From contig JBBKWH010000076.1 in NCBI GenBank assembly GCA_037968855.1, positions 5,884 through 69,883 of the forward strand: 64,000 bases of DNA. The letters are read 5' to 3'. This stretch comes from JBBKWH01 sp037968855. Lineage in GTDB: Bacteria; Pseudomonadota; Gammaproteobacteria; Pseudomonadales; Moraxellaceae. Numbering within the stretch: the first letter of the stretch is position 1; each line of letters opens with the position of its first letter. The notes below the pieces were generated by a model. That model ran no database searches, was not told where the DNA came from, and worked only from the letters and a program-made list of their open reading frames with translations. The position numbers and the translations under genes are program-made. Shown here piece by piece: positions 1 to 9,172 of this stretch.

Positions 1-1317
1 AAAAATCAGGAAAGTAGCGACGTAAGGAATAAAACCACCATGCAAGGCAACGGCGTTGGCAATCGCGGTCATGCCAAATTCACGCACACCGTAATGCACA
101 TAGTTACCGGCAGGATTGTCTTGAATGCCTTCACAACCCTTCCAAATGGTCAGGTTAGAACCGGCCAAGTCAGCAGAACCGCCCAGCAATTCTGGCAGCA
201 TTGGGCCAAAAGCTTGTAGGGCATTTTGGCTGGCTTTGCGGCTGGCGATGGTTTCGGCTTTGTCGTTGCAAGCCGCAATAAACGCATCGGCTTTGGCTTC
301 AAAATCAGCGGGCAAATCGCCGCTTAGACGGCGGGTCAATTCGGCGGATAACTCAGGATAGCGCTGAGTATAGACGTCCATTACCGAATTCCAGTGCTGC
401 TCTAATGCACTGCCTTTGGCCTTGCCATCCCATGCTTCGTAGATGTCGTCAGCCAAGCTAAAAGCGTCGTCAGTCCAACCGAGCGCTGCACGAGTCAGAC
501 CAATCTCAGCAGCACCAAGCGGCGCGCCGTGGCAGTCTTCTTTGCCTTGCTTGTTTGGCGAACCTAAACCAATGATGGTTTTGCAGATCAACAGTGACGG
601 CTTGCTGGTTTCAGCTTGGGCAGCCAAGGTGGCTTCACGCAAGGCTTGCGCATCATGACCATCCACACGAATCACGTGCCAGCCATACGCCTCAAAGCGC
701 TTAAAGGTATCGTCCGAGAACCAACCTTCAACTTCGCCATCAATCGAGATGCCGTTGTCGTCGTAGTAGGCGATCAATTTACCCAAGCCCAGCGTGCCCG
801 CCAACGAGCATACCTCGTGCGAGATGCCTTCCATCAAGCAGCCATCGCCCAAGAAGCAATAGGTAAAGTGATCGACCACGTTCAACTCATCGCGGTTGAA
901 CTGTGCGGCAAGGGTTTTTTCGGCAATCGCAAAACCAACCGCATTGGCAAGGCCCTGACCCAATGGTCCTGTGGTGGTTTCGACACCGACGGTATAGCCA
1001 TATTCTGGGTGACCCGGCGTTTTGCTGTGTAATTGACGGAACTGGCGCAAATCGTCCATGCTCAAGTCATAACCAGACAAATGCAACAAGGCATATTGCA
1101 ACATCGAGCCATGGCCATTGGACAAGACAAAACGGTCACGGTTTGGCCAGTTCGGGTTGCTTGGGTTATGACGTAAGAACTGACGCCACAACACTTCGGC
1201 AATATCGGCCATGCCCATCGGGGCGCCGGGATGACCAGAATTCGCTTGCTGGACGGCATCCATCGCCAGCACACGGATGGCATTGGCGAGTCGTCGTTCG
1301 TTTAAAGGTGTGGTCAT
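1..1317 (-). CDS. tkt: transketolase, 3'-truncated by the window edge
   Basis: Transketolase transfers two-carbon ketol units between sugar phosphates in the pentose phosphate pathway, using thiamine diphosphate. Reading the minus strand from the ATG at 1317 gives an open frame of 439 codons that leaves the window. It starts MTTPLNERRLANAIRVLAMD and continues with the N-terminal signatures SGHPGAPMGMAD and SNGHGSMLQYALLHLSGYDL, the TPP-binding GDGCLMEGISHE segment, and the start of the pyrimidine domain (FGPMLPELLGGSADL). Bacterial transketolases are about 660 aa, so roughly two thirds are present. It is divergent from metK. The family call is secure; the C-terminal end cannot be judged. Confidence 0.95.
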   Translation of the reverse strand, partial: MTTPLNERRLANAIRVLAMDAVQQANSGHPGAPMGMADIAEVLWRQFLRHNPSNPNWPNRDRFVLSNGHGSMLQYALLHLSGYDLSMDDLRQFRQLHSKTPGHPEYGYTVGVETTTGPLGQGLANAVGFAIAEKTLAAQFNRDELNVVDHFTYCFLGDGCLMEGISHEVCSLAGTLGLGKLIAYYDDNGISIDGEVEGWFSDDTFKRFEAYGWHVIRVDGHDAQALREATLAAQAETSKPSLLICKTIIGLGSPNKQGKEDCHGAPLGAAEIGLTRAALGWTDDAFSLADDIYEAWDGKAKGSALEQHWNSVMDVYTQRYPELSAELTRRLSGDLPADFEAKADAFIAACNDKAETIASRKASQNALQAFGPMLPELLGGSADLAGSNLTIWKGCEGIQDNPAGNYVHYGVREFGMTAIANAVALHGGFIPYVATFLIF

Positions 1318-1437
1318 GCTGGACAAATCCGCAGGTCAAAAATTGCAGTTATTGTCGTTGATCTTTATGCAAGGGTAAAGGCATCAATCGCGCAAAAGCT
1401 ATGAGACCTTGATCACAATCGACCAATGAACCATTTT

Positions 1438-1466
1438 TTGCCGGAATCACTCTGTATGATTTTAAT
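1438..1466 (+). promoter_or_regulatory. candidate sigma-70 promoter for metK
   Basis: TTGCCG (1438-1443) is followed after 17 bases by TTTAAT (1461-1466), about 75 bases before the metK start. A TATGAT also lies at 1455-1460. No SAM riboswitch-like structure was recognised in the 225-base tkt-metK gap. Inference from motif spacing only. Confidence 0.35.
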
Positions 1467-1542
1467 AGCCTTGCTAGGCGTAACCAATCAAGTCGCGTTA
1501 ACATAAGCGCCAGTTTTTTTAACATGATGCGACGGAATACTC

Positions 1543-2709
1543 ATGCGCGAATACGCTGTATTTACTTCGGAATCGGTCAGTGAAGGCCATCCCGACAAAA
1601 TGGCCGACCAAATTAGCGACGCCATTCTTGATGCATTACTAGAGCAAGATCCACATGCGCGTGTGGCCTGTGAAACCTTGGTCAAAACCGGCGCAGTGGT
1701 TTTGGCCGGTGAAGTCACCACAACGGCCAACATCGATTTTGAAAAAATCGTCCGTGATACCGTCAATGACATTGGCTACAACCATTCTGATCTGGGCTTT
1801 GATGGCAGCACTTGTGCAGTGATCAACATGCTGGGCAAGCAGTCGCCGGATATCGCCCAAGGCGTTGATCGCCAAAAACCCGAAGACCAAGGCGCAGGTG
1901 ACCAAGGTCTCATGTTTGGCTATGCCAGCCACGAAACCGACGTATTAATGCCCGCACCGATTCAATACGCTCATCGTTTGGTCGAGCGTCAAGCCGAACT
2001 GCGCAAAAATGGCACATTGCCGTGGTTACGTCCCGACGCCAAAAGCCAGATCACTTTTCATTACGAAAATGGCGTCCCCAGCCGCGTCGATGCGATTGTG
2101 TTGTCAACCCAACACAACCCAGAGATTAGCCAGACCGCGCTAAAAGAAGCGGTAATGGAAGAGATCATCAAGCAAGTGATTCCTGCTGAGTGGCTACATG
2201 CAGGCACGCAGTACCACATTAACCCAACCGGTATTTTTATTATCGGCGGGCCTGTCGGTGACTGCGGTCTAACTGGTCGCAAAATTATTGTCGATACCTA
2301 CGGCGGCATGGCGCGGCATGGTGGTGGTGCGTTCTCAGGTAAAGATCCATCCAAAGTGGATCGTTCGGCTGCTTATGCTGGTCGTTATGTGGCCAAAAAT
2401 ATCGTGGCTGCTGGCCTTGCAGATAAGTGCGAAATTCAAGTGAGTTACGCGATTGGTGTGGCCGAGCCAACCTCGATTTCGATCAATACGTTTGGTACGG
2501 GCAAAGTGAGCGACGAGACCATTATCGCCTTGATACGCGAACATTTTGATCTGCGTCCTTATGGCATTACCCGTATGCTCGATCTGATCCAACCGATGTA
2601 CCAACAGACCGCCAAATATGGTCATTTTGGTCGTCATGGTTCAGACACAGCATTTACGTGGGAAAAAACCGACAAAGCCAATGCATTAAAAGCCGCTGCT
2701 GGGCTATAA
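1543..2709 (+). CDS. metK: S-adenosylmethionine synthase
   Basis: MetK makes S-adenosylmethionine from methionine and ATP in the cytoplasm; this is the methyl donor for, among others, RlmM and the methyltransferase encoded in this window. The 388-aa length is normal. Visible family motifs: GHPDK at residues 15-19 (ATP/methionine site), GAGDQGLMFGYA starting at 117 (adenine contact), and the glycine-rich GGGAFSGKDPSKVDRSAAY around 260-280. The start follows a weak ribosome site but gives the expected N-terminus (MREYAVFTSESVSEGHPDK). A terminator follows immediately, so it is probably monocistronic. Identity is near certain. Confidence 0.98.
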   Translation: MREYAVFTSESVSEGHPDKMADQISDAILDALLEQDPHARVACETLVKTGAVVLAGEVTTTANIDFEKIVRDTVNDIGYNHSDLGFDGSTCAVINMLGKQSPDIAQGVDRQKPEDQGAGDQGLMFGYASHETDVLMPAPIQYAHRLVERQAELRKNGTLPWLRPDAKSQITFHYENGVPSRVDAIVLSTQHNPEISQTALKEAVMEEIIKQVIPAEWLHAGTQYHINPTGIFIIGGPVGDCGLTGRKIIVDTYGGMARHGGGAFSGKDPSKVDRSAAYAGRYVAKNIVAAGLADKCEIQVSYAIGVAEPTSISINTFGTGKVSDETIIALIREHFDLRPYGITRMLDLIQPMYQQTAKYGHFGRHGSDTAFTWEKTDKANALKAAAGL

Positions 2710-2727
2710 ACGCTCTAGCAGTCAAAT

Positions 2728-2751
2728 AAGCGGACTTCGGTTCGCTTTTTT
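2728..2751 (+). terminator. intrinsic terminator after metK
   Basis: AAGCGGAC-TTCG-GTTCGCTT forms an eight-pair stem (one G-U) closed by a UUCG tetraloop and followed by a T run. It ends metK transcription 19 bases after the stop codon. Confidence 0.85.
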
Positions 2752-2818
2752 GTTGCCTGAACCGTTGGCATTGATTGGCCAACAATATCCACGCACCCAC
2801 GCGACAGGAGAATCCGTG

Positions 2819-4303
2819 ATGCAAGCCCCACCGTTGTTGATCAAGGCGCATCGCTGGCTTGGCCTCGTCATGAGTATTGCATTGTTGGTGTGGGCCATGA
2901 CGGGGGTGCTCTACTCGCTTAAGCCTGCTATTCAACCACAGCCCATCAAACATGCAGCACCACCACAAACACTCGACTTGCGTACGGCTATTGCATTGCC
3001 AACCCTGCTGGCGGATCAAGGCTGGCGCTCGGTTCAGCAAGCCTCTGCGGTTCAGCTTGACCCAACACTCACAGCCTATCGGGTCAAATTAATCGGCAAT
3101 CCGATTGCACGTTATTACAACGTAATGACAGGGCAATACATTGTGGCTGGAGAGTCACTAGATGCCCAACGTTTGGCCTTGTGGTATAGCGGCCAAGGTG
3201 TTGACCAACTGACCCAAACTCAGATCATCACCACGTTTAGCGATGACTACCCTGCGCGTCATCGGGTGCTACCCGTCTGGCAAATCAGCTTTGCCGATGG
3301 CCTACGTGCCTATGTTGATCCGTCACAATCACGATTGATCAGCCTATCCAATGATCAACAAATGTGGCTGACACGACTGTTTCGGATTGGCCATACATGG
3401 TCGCTAGGTCAGATCGACTGGCCGGAAAAAAAGCCCATCATGGCAGGCTATTTGATTGGCATGATGCTGCTGGCGATTGGGGGAATCATCTTGTGGATGT
3501 TGGGTCGTCAAACCAATACGTCCTTCATAGAACCAGTCTCTATGGCACGGCGCTGGCATCGACGCCTAGGCAGTCTATTGGCTGTTTTGCTATTGTTTTG
3601 GGCAGCAAGTGGTTTGTTTCATTTGCTCCGATCAGCCAGCCCTCAGTTGATCAAGCCCAGTGTCTTTTTGGTCAGTCATCTGTCTGGCGCGGCGTGGCAA
3701 CAGGCCGTGTCGCAACCGATGGCGCGGATTGACTTGGTGTCTTTGCAATCATCTCAGCCTGATCAACAGACGCATACTGGACAGACAGCCGCTGCATGGC
3801 TCATTCGTCCAAGCACGGCTGCAACGGAACCAAAGCCAACCACGAGGGATCACAGCGTCTTATCGCAATGGCGAATGATTGATGCAAAACTTGGGCAACC
3901 TCTAGCCGATGGCTTAAGCCAACGGGTACAATATGTTGTAGGGTTATATACGAATCTCAAACCGACCCAAATCAGCAGCGTTGCTTTGCGACCATCGACT
4001 GAGATCAATGATCACTGGTACAGCACACAAATCGACCAACGTATACTAAAAATTGAAACACAAACCGATGATCATCTCACCCTTTATATAGACCCAATCA
4101 GCGGCATACTACTGGCCAAGCAAAACGATACCGACCGTTTGGAGGCACGGGTGTTTGCTGGATTGCATCAGTGGGTTGGATTACCGATTACACAACCACT
4201 CCGCCATGGTTTGATCGGAATAGCAAGTTTGCTGGTGGCACTGTTGGGCGCATTAGGCTTGATTCTGTGGGGCATGCGCCGTTACTCGCGCCAACCGCTA
4301 TAA
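2819..4303 (+). CDS. PepSY-associated transmembrane protein
   Basis: A 494-aa inner-membrane protein of the PepSY-TM (iron-regulated membrane protein, PiuB-like) group. I see four hydrophobic segments: near residues 9-30, around 195-220, around 240-265 and near the C-terminus (GLIGIASLLVALLGALGLIL). The His-bearing motifs HRWLGL and HRRLGS precede the first and third, as in family members linked to heme- or flavin-dependent ferric-siderophore reduction. Two PepSY-like periplasmic segments lie between them (RYYNVMTGQYI; LTLYIDPISGILLA). The start was moved to the ATG at 2819 because AGGAG lies 8 bases upstream; the frame opens earlier at a TTG inside the metK terminator. Substrate unknown. Two small membrane-protein genes follow. 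Confidence 0.8.
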   Translation: MQAPPLLIKAHRWLGLVMSIALLVWAMTGVLYSLKPAIQPQPIKHAAPPQTLDLRTAIALPTLLADQGWRSVQQASAVQLDPTLTAYRVKLIGNPIARYYNVMTGQYIVAGESLDAQRLALWYSGQGVDQLTQTQIITTFSDDYPARHRVLPVWQISFADGLRAYVDPSQSRLISLSNDQQMWLTRLFRIGHTWSLGQIDWPEKKPIMAGYLIGMMLLAIGGIILWMLGRQTNTSFIEPVSMARRWHRRLGSLLAVLLLFWAASGLFHLLRSASPQLIKPSVFLVSHLSGAAWQQAVSQPMARIDLVSLQSSQPDQQTHTGQTAAAWLIRPSTAATEPKPTTRDHSVLSQWRMIDAKLGQPLADGLSQRVQYVVGLYTNLKPTQISSVALRPSTEINDHWYSTQIDQRILKIETQTDDHLTLYIDPISGILLAKQNDTDRLEARVFAGLHQWVGLPITQPLRHGLIGIASLLVALLGALGLILWGMRRYSRQPL

Positions 4304-4340
4304 CCACTACAGCGATAACAACGTCAATCAGACTGAGCAT

Positions 4341-4643
4341 ATGATTATTATCCGTATTGTTTTGGCTTTGGCTTGTTGGATCACCGCCCTTATGTTGCTG
4401 ATATCACTGTGGCTAAACGGATTCGATTGGCGATATCTACTGGCTGCAATAACAGCATGGTTACTGGCTTATTTGCTTTGGCCGCGCCAAAAACACTCCT
4501 ATCACAAGCGACATTACAGTCGGGAAAACAGAATAAACGGATGGCATCTCATTGAGATGCTTGACATTATATCCTTGCTAATAGAATTACCAATTCGGGT
4601 AATTTTGGGACTTGTTCACATTTTGGTGCATCTTTGGCACTGA
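4341..4643 (+). CDS. small membrane protein (paralogue of the next gene)
   Basis: A 100-aa protein with two hydrophobic segments (about residues 3-25 and 31-47), a basic stretch (PRQKHSYHKRHYSREN), and an amphipathic C-terminal part (IEMLDIISLLIELPIRVILG). It matches the gene at 4827 in order and in motifs: LAYLLWPRQ versus LAYACWPKQ, and ELPIRVI versus EAPFRLI. This implies a duplication. It starts 37 bases after the PepSY gene on the same strand, so co-transcription is likely. I do not recognise a named family. An accessory role for the PepSY protein is inference. Confidence 0.7.
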   Translation: MIIIRIVLALACWITALMLLISLWLNGFDWRYLLAAITAWLLAYLLWPRQKHSYHKRHYSRENRINGWHLIEMLDIISLLIELPIRVILGLVHILVHLWH

Positions 4644-4826
4644 TTCGGTTCACACTGGTCTAATAAAAGGTAACAAAACACAACAATGAGTAGTGGTTTA
4701 GCCCAATCTGGTGTATGAATAGAGAACGCATTACTCACGTTTTTTTAATGTTGCATGTATACGCCAAGTGAGTGATTGCTAATTTTTCTATACGCCTATT
4801 TTAATCTCAACGGTTTGAGGCCAGCC

Positions 4827-5165
4827 ATGTATGCGCTGCGAATTTTCGTTGCCAGCTTACTCTTATTGGTAGCACTTGTTATTGCAATGGACTGCATGAT
4901 TAACGGTCGATCTGGCCTATTCATCTTGAGTGCCGCGTTAGCACTAACTTTGGCATATGCCTGTTGGCCCAAACAAGCTCGACTGCAACGCCGTCATCAA
5001 ATTCGCCATGAGGCAGAAGACGACTGGATTGATGGCATCGATATTCTAGAGTTTTTGATTGAAGCGCCGTTTCGCTTAATTCGCTGGTTTAGCCGGAGTG
5101 TGTACCATTTTGTGACGCATCACCGTCTATTCTCCAATCATCACAGCAATCATACCCATCATTAA
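4827..5165 (+). CDS. small membrane protein (paralogue of the preceding gene)
   Basis: A 112-aa protein with two N-terminal hydrophobic segments (about 5-22 and 29-46), a basic/acidic linker (QARLQRRHQIRHEAEDDW), a C-terminal amphipathic helix (IDILEFLIEAPFRLIRWF) and a His-rich tail (HHSNHTHH). The ATG at 4827 was chosen because GAGG lies 6 bases upstream; the frame opens at a TTG at 4776 that has no visible ribosome site. It shares its architecture with the 100-aa gene just upstream. The His tail, absent from the paralogue, could bind metal. Function unknown. It ends at a bidirectional terminator shared with rapA. Confidence 0.7.
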   Translation: MYALRIFVASLLLLVALVIAMDCMINGRSGLFILSAALALTLAYACWPKQARLQRRHQIRHEAEDDWIDGIDILEFLIEAPFRLIRWFSRSVYHFVTHHRLFSNHHSNHTHH

Positions 5166-5190
5166 AAAACGGGCACTCGGCCCGTTTTTT
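5164..5190. terminator. bidirectional terminator between the small membrane protein and rapA
   Basis: AAAAAACGGGC-ACTCG-GCCCGTTTTTT is an 11-pair stem with A and T runs on its two sides, so it can end transcription from both strands. It lies between the converging genes at 4827 (+) and 5223 (-). Confidence 0.9.
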
Positions 5191-5222
5191 GCTTTATCCA
5201 TCGATCAAGATTGAATAACCTC

Positions 5223-8039
5223 TTAACCTTTTTGCATTGCAACCATCACCCGAATCGCATCTGGCACCAAGGACAACTGCTCAAGCAACTGCAAGCCTTC
5301 AGTTTGTTGTGCTTGTAGCCGCTCGACTTCATCCGCACGAATGCTTGGGTTGTGCTCTTTGAGATACACCATCCGGTCAACTTCGTGCTGCAAACGATCT
5401 GCAAAACGTTTACGCGCCACGTCAGCAAAACCTTCAAGCTGGGTTTTGGCCAGTGCTTCAGCCTGCTTATAACGCGCCTCAATCACTTCGCGGCGCAGCT
5501 TGATCACTTGACGGGCATTGTTCATATCCAACTGATGCACATACGGCTGCAACATGGCGGGATTGATCTTAGCCGACAAGTCTTGGCCTTTTTCGTTCAG
5601 CAATACACGAATCAACTGCTGCGGCAAACTAGCGGCTAAGTTCAGCACTTTGGGTGCAATCACTTCGACACGGAACCACATCTCGACCAAAATGCTGCCT
5701 TGTGGAATCGCCGCACTTTGCAAGATCGCAACATTGGTATTGCCAAACGATTGGGTATGCACCATTTCAAAGATACTTTGAATAAATGGATGCTCTAAGG
5801 TCAGATACTCGGCATCTTCGCGCGCCAAGGCTTGATCACGGCTAAAGGTGGCAGTGATGCCGTCTTCGTCCAAGATCAACCCTTCGACTTGCATTTGATC
5901 CGATGGGCGAATGATCAACGTGCCGTCACTTTGCTCTTCGTAGTCGATATTCGTCGCCGACAAAAAGCGCGTGACAAAATCTGGTAGCGGATTGACATCA
6001 TCTTGATCTTCCAGCGCCTTGACGATTCGGCCAGCAATCACCGGACGGCAGGAATTAAACTCAAGCAGACGATCACGACCAGACTGCAACTCGTCTTCTA
6101 GCGCCATACGCTCGTCGTTCACTTGATTGAGCAAGTCATCAAACTGCTCGCCCATATCACTGAGTAAGCCGTTTTTGAGTTCGACAATATGATTCTCTTG
6201 TAGGGTTTGCGCGGTTGGCGAGATATGACCAAAAATATCCAGCGCTTCGTTGTACCAACGGAACATCCGCTCTTGGGCGGTGTCCATTAAGTACGGCACA
6301 TGAATCTGAATACGCTCGGTTTGGCCAATCCGATCCAGACGGCCAATCCGTTGCTCTAGCACGTCAGGGTTAGACGGTAGATCAAAAAGCACTAAGTCAT
6401 GGGCAAACTGGAAGTTACGGCCTTCGCTACCAATCTCGGAACACAGCAAAACTTGAGCGCCATAGCCTTCGTCGGCAAAGTACGCAGCGGCTTGGTCACG
6501 CTCAATCAAGCTCATACCTTCATGGAACATGGCAGTACGTAAGCCACCATGAATCCGCAGCGCACTTTCGAGTGACTCCACCACTGGCCCACTACGGGCA
6601 ATCAACAACACCTTACGATGCTTTAGCTGAGTGCGTAGCGTCTCAATCAGCCACGGCACGCGTGGATCATTGGCCATCCATTCGCCATCGAGCTGTTGCT
6701 CTTCTGGCCACATCTGTTCGCGTAGTTTGCCGGTCATTGGCCATGTGGCGGGTGCAGGCAATGGCACAGCCATACAGTCTCGACCGGGAAAGCCCTGAAT
6801 CGCCTCACGGGTATTGCGGAACAAAATTCGACCCGTACCATGCCGATCCAATAACTCGTTAATGGCACGATAGCGAGCTTCTGGCGTGTCTTCGACTGCA
6901 TGGCCAATCAAGGCAGCAATCGCGGCATGATCGGCTTCGCCTAAGCGCTCATCCGACATCAAGACTTCGGCCACTTGCGCGGTGTGGGCGTATTCAGCTT
7001 CTTCTTGTAAGAAGTGATCAAGCGTGTCAAAGCGTTGCGGATCAAGTAGACGTAGACGGGCAAAGTGACTGTCTACACCCAACTGCTCAGGTGTGGCGGT
7101 CAGCAACAATACGCCTGCGGTCTGGGCGGCAAACTGGGCGACCATGTCGTAGCGGTCATTACCGCCGGTGTCTTCGTGCCATGTCAGATGATGCGCTTCA
7201 TCCACCACCAATAAATCAAAGCCGGCATCCAAGGCTTGCTGACGCAGATCGGCATGATCAAGCAACAAATCCACGCTGGCAATAATGCATTGCTCAGCAG
7301 CAAACGGATTGGCATCTTCGTCATGCTCACGCATGGCAGCGGTGCGGGTCAGATCAAACAAAGAGAAATTCAGGTTAAAACGGCGGCGCATCTCGATCAT
7401 CCACTGATATTGCAGTGAATCTGGCACCAAGATCAAAATACGTTCGCTACGACCCGTCACCAATTGCTGGTGAATAATCAAACCGGCTTCGATGGTTTTG
7501 CCCAAACCCACTTCGTCGGCCAGCAACACACGCGGCGCTAAACGGCGGCCAACTTCGTGGGCAATATACAGTTGATGCGGAATCAAACCAACCCGTGGAC
7601 CTAGCATGCCGCGTAGCGGACTGACCGCCATACGCGACTGCATCAATAAGGCTTCGATGCGCAGGTCATACCAGTCTTTGGACTCCAGCCGTGCCGCCAA
7701 AATCCGCTCGAGCGGACGCGCCAACTGCAAGTGCGCGCCCAAGCGGGTTTCGGCCAGCATCTTACGCTGATCGCCATTGATGACGTGATAGCGCATCACC
7801 CCATGCTGGACTTCAAAAAACTCGACCTGCCACTCGTTGCCGTCTTGGTCCGTCAGCCAATCGCCAACCGCAAACACAATACGCGACAATGGCGCACTGG
7901 CCCGTGCGTAGACACGCGTTTCGTCACTTTTGGGAAAAAGAATACTAATGGTGCGTTCATCCACACCGACCAGCACACCTAAGCCTAGTTCCGACTCGGT
8001 ATCTGACAGCCAGCGCTGCCCAATCGCAAATTCTTGCAT
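5223..8039 (-). CDS. rapA: RNA polymerase-associated ATPase RapA
   Basis: RapA (HepA) is a SWI2/SNF2-family ATPase that binds RNA polymerase and helps recycle it after termination. The 938-aa product has the RapA N-terminal tandem Tudor-like domain (GQRWLSDTESELGLG), Walker A VGLGKT near residues 177-182, DEAHH of helicase motif II near 280, helicase C-terminal motifs (SEIGSEGRNFQFA; QRIGRLDRIGQ) and the RapA C-terminal domain. I place the start at the ATG at 8039, where AGGTGGGA precedes it and the N-terminus matches known RapA. The frame extends to a TTG at 8081, which would add 14 unconserved residues. It converges on the shared terminator. Confidence 0.95.
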   Translation of the reverse strand: MQEFAIGQRWLSDTESELGLGVLVGVDERTISILFPKSDETRVYARASAPLSRIVFAVGDWLTDQDGNEWQVEFFEVQHGVMRYHVINGDQRKMLAETRLGAHLQLARPLERILAARLESKDWYDLRIEALLMQSRMAVSPLRGMLGPRVGLIPHQLYIAHEVGRRLAPRVLLADEVGLGKTIEAGLIIHQQLVTGRSERILILVPDSLQYQWMIEMRRRFNLNFSLFDLTRTAAMREHDEDANPFAAEQCIIASVDLLLDHADLRQQALDAGFDLLVVDEAHHLTWHEDTGGNDRYDMVAQFAAQTAGVLLLTATPEQLGVDSHFARLRLLDPQRFDTLDHFLQEEAEYAHTAQVAEVLMSDERLGEADHAAIAALIGHAVEDTPEARYRAINELLDRHGTGRILFRNTREAIQGFPGRDCMAVPLPAPATWPMTGKLREQMWPEEQQLDGEWMANDPRVPWLIETLRTQLKHRKVLLIARSGPVVESLESALRIHGGLRTAMFHEGMSLIERDQAAAYFADEGYGAQVLLCSEIGSEGRNFQFAHDLVLFDLPSNPDVLEQRIGRLDRIGQTERIQIHVPYLMDTAQERMFRWYNEALDIFGHISPTAQTLQENHIVELKNGLLSDMGEQFDDLLNQVNDERMALEDELQSGRDRLLEFNSCRPVIAGRIVKALEDQDDVNPLPDFVTRFLSATNIDYEEQSDGTLIIRPSDQMQVEGLILDEDGITATFSRDQALAREDAEYLTLEHPFIQSIFEMVHTQSFGNTNVAILQSAAIPQGSILVEMWFRVEVIAPKVLNLAASLPQQLIRVLLNEKGQDLSAKINPAMLQPYVHQLDMNNARQVIKLRREVIEARYKQAEALAKTQLEGFADVARKRFADRLQHEVDRMVYLKEHNPSIRADEVERLQAQQTEGLQLLEQLSLVPDAIRVMVAMQKG

Positions 8040-8153
8040 GTACGTCCCACCTGATTGCCCATCGGCCCGCAAGGTTGCCAAAACTGGCCCGACCTTCCGG
8101 CGCGGCGTATTTTCGCATATCCACTTGATGGATGTATCGAATCTAAAAAAAAA

Positions 8154-8807
8154 TCAGACCATTTGCCAAAAATCAGCGTCTTTTTGCCAGCTCATCCGCT
8201 CGCCACTGACCGGATGTGTCAACTCCAAACGTGCCGCATGCAAGGCTAGACGAGGCAAAGCCGCCAATCCCGCACCTTCGCTATACAACGGATCACCAAT
8301 AATGGCATGACCAATATGTTGCATATGCACGCGCAATTGGTGCGACCGCCCTGTCACCGGAAATAAGTTCATCGGCGTGACCACCTGCCCCGCCACCTCA
8401 ATCGTTGGCAACGCCTGCCAATGGGTCAAGGCATGTTTGGGATGATCTAAATCGGCAACATGTAGCGGTGGTCGGGTCGGATCATAACGCACCGGCACAT
8501 CGACACTGCCCGACCCCGTTAATGCACCCATCACCAGCGCTTGATACTGTTTGTCGGTCTGGCGTAGTTCAAACTGCTTAGACACTTGTCGCTGAGCCTC
8601 TGGCGTTAAAGCAAAGACCATCACGCCCGAGGTATCGCGATCCAAACGATGGATTAATTTGACCGCCGGATTGGCCTGCTCTAAACGGGTGCGTAAGCAG
8701 TCAGTCAAATCGCCCTTACCCGGTACACTGAGCAAACCCGACGGCTTATTGACCACCAACAATGCATCGTCCTGATAAATCAAAATGCTCGACAAAAAAT
8801 CAGACAT
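8154..8807 (-). CDS. rluA: dual 23S rRNA/tRNA pseudouridine synthase RluA
   Basis: RluA isomerises uridine 746 in 23S rRNA and uridine 32 in several tRNAs to pseudouridine. The 217-aa product (usual length about 219) has VVNKPSGLLSVPG at 18-30, the catalytic motif HRLDRDTSG at 53-61 (Asp56), PVTGRSHQLRVHM and the C-terminal LHAARLELTHP. There is no S4 domain, which separates it from RluC and RluD. The start at 8807 gives the normal length; the frame opens earlier at 8879 and would add 24 residues. It lies upstream of rapA on the same strand with a gap of just over 100 bases, so co-transcription is possible. Confidence 0.9.
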   Translation of the reverse strand: MSDFLSSILIYQDDALLVVNKPSGLLSVPGKGDLTDCLRTRLEQANPAVKLIHRLDRDTSGVMVFALTPEAQRQVSKQFELRQTDKQYQALVMGALTGSGSVDVPVRYDPTRPPLHVADLDHPKHALTHWQALPTIEVAGQVVTPMNLFPVTGRSHQLRVHMQHIGHAIIGDPLYSEGAGLAALPRLALHAARLELTHPVSGERMSWQKDADFWQMV

Positions 8808-9172
8808 GACCCGCTTAACCTTTACCAAACGACAAGCGGTGCAGTGTGCCAGAAAAAACCGATCAGATGCCATGCACACAGCACTATGCCAACTACATCA
8901 CACTTTATCAGGAATAAAAATTCATCCTTAATGATTTTAAAAACGACAATTCATAAGGTTATTATCGTTCAGATTTTAAACCAATAGATAGCACACCACT
9001 TATCGGAAATTAATACCAACAAAAAACAACAAAAACACTGTTTTTTATCGTTTTTTAATTGAAATTTTATTCACTTGTTAATAATGAAAAACCACTCATC
9101 CAATTCGAATTGTCAAACAAACAGACTCAATTAAACTCGCCAAACACCGATAAGACCTAGGATGGTTAAACA
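8808..9172. other. AT-rich intergenic region upstream of the lipase
   Basis: This 365-base gap separates divergent rluA and the lipase gene. It is clearly more AT-rich than its surroundings, with T runs around 9040-9070. No gene or RNA is recognised. A possible lipase promoter lies at its right end. The AT content would suit H-NS-type or curvature-dependent control, but that is inference. Confidence 0.6.
9110..9137 (+). promoter_or_regulatory. candidate promoter for the lipase operon
   Basis: TTGTCA (9110-9115), 16 bases, then TAAACT (9132-9137), about 35 bases before the lipase ATG. The ribosome site AGGA at 9159 follows. Motif-based only. Confidence 0.4.

Noticed and set aside
1318..1542. 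Possible SAM riboswitch upstream of metK
   Set aside because: No SAM-I, SAM-II or SAH riboswitch-like conserved helices could be recognised, and no terminator-antiterminator pair is seen.
8040..8081. Upstream TTG start for rapA adding 14 residues
   Set aside because: The ATG at 8039 has AGGTGGGA upstream and gives the conserved RapA N-terminus.
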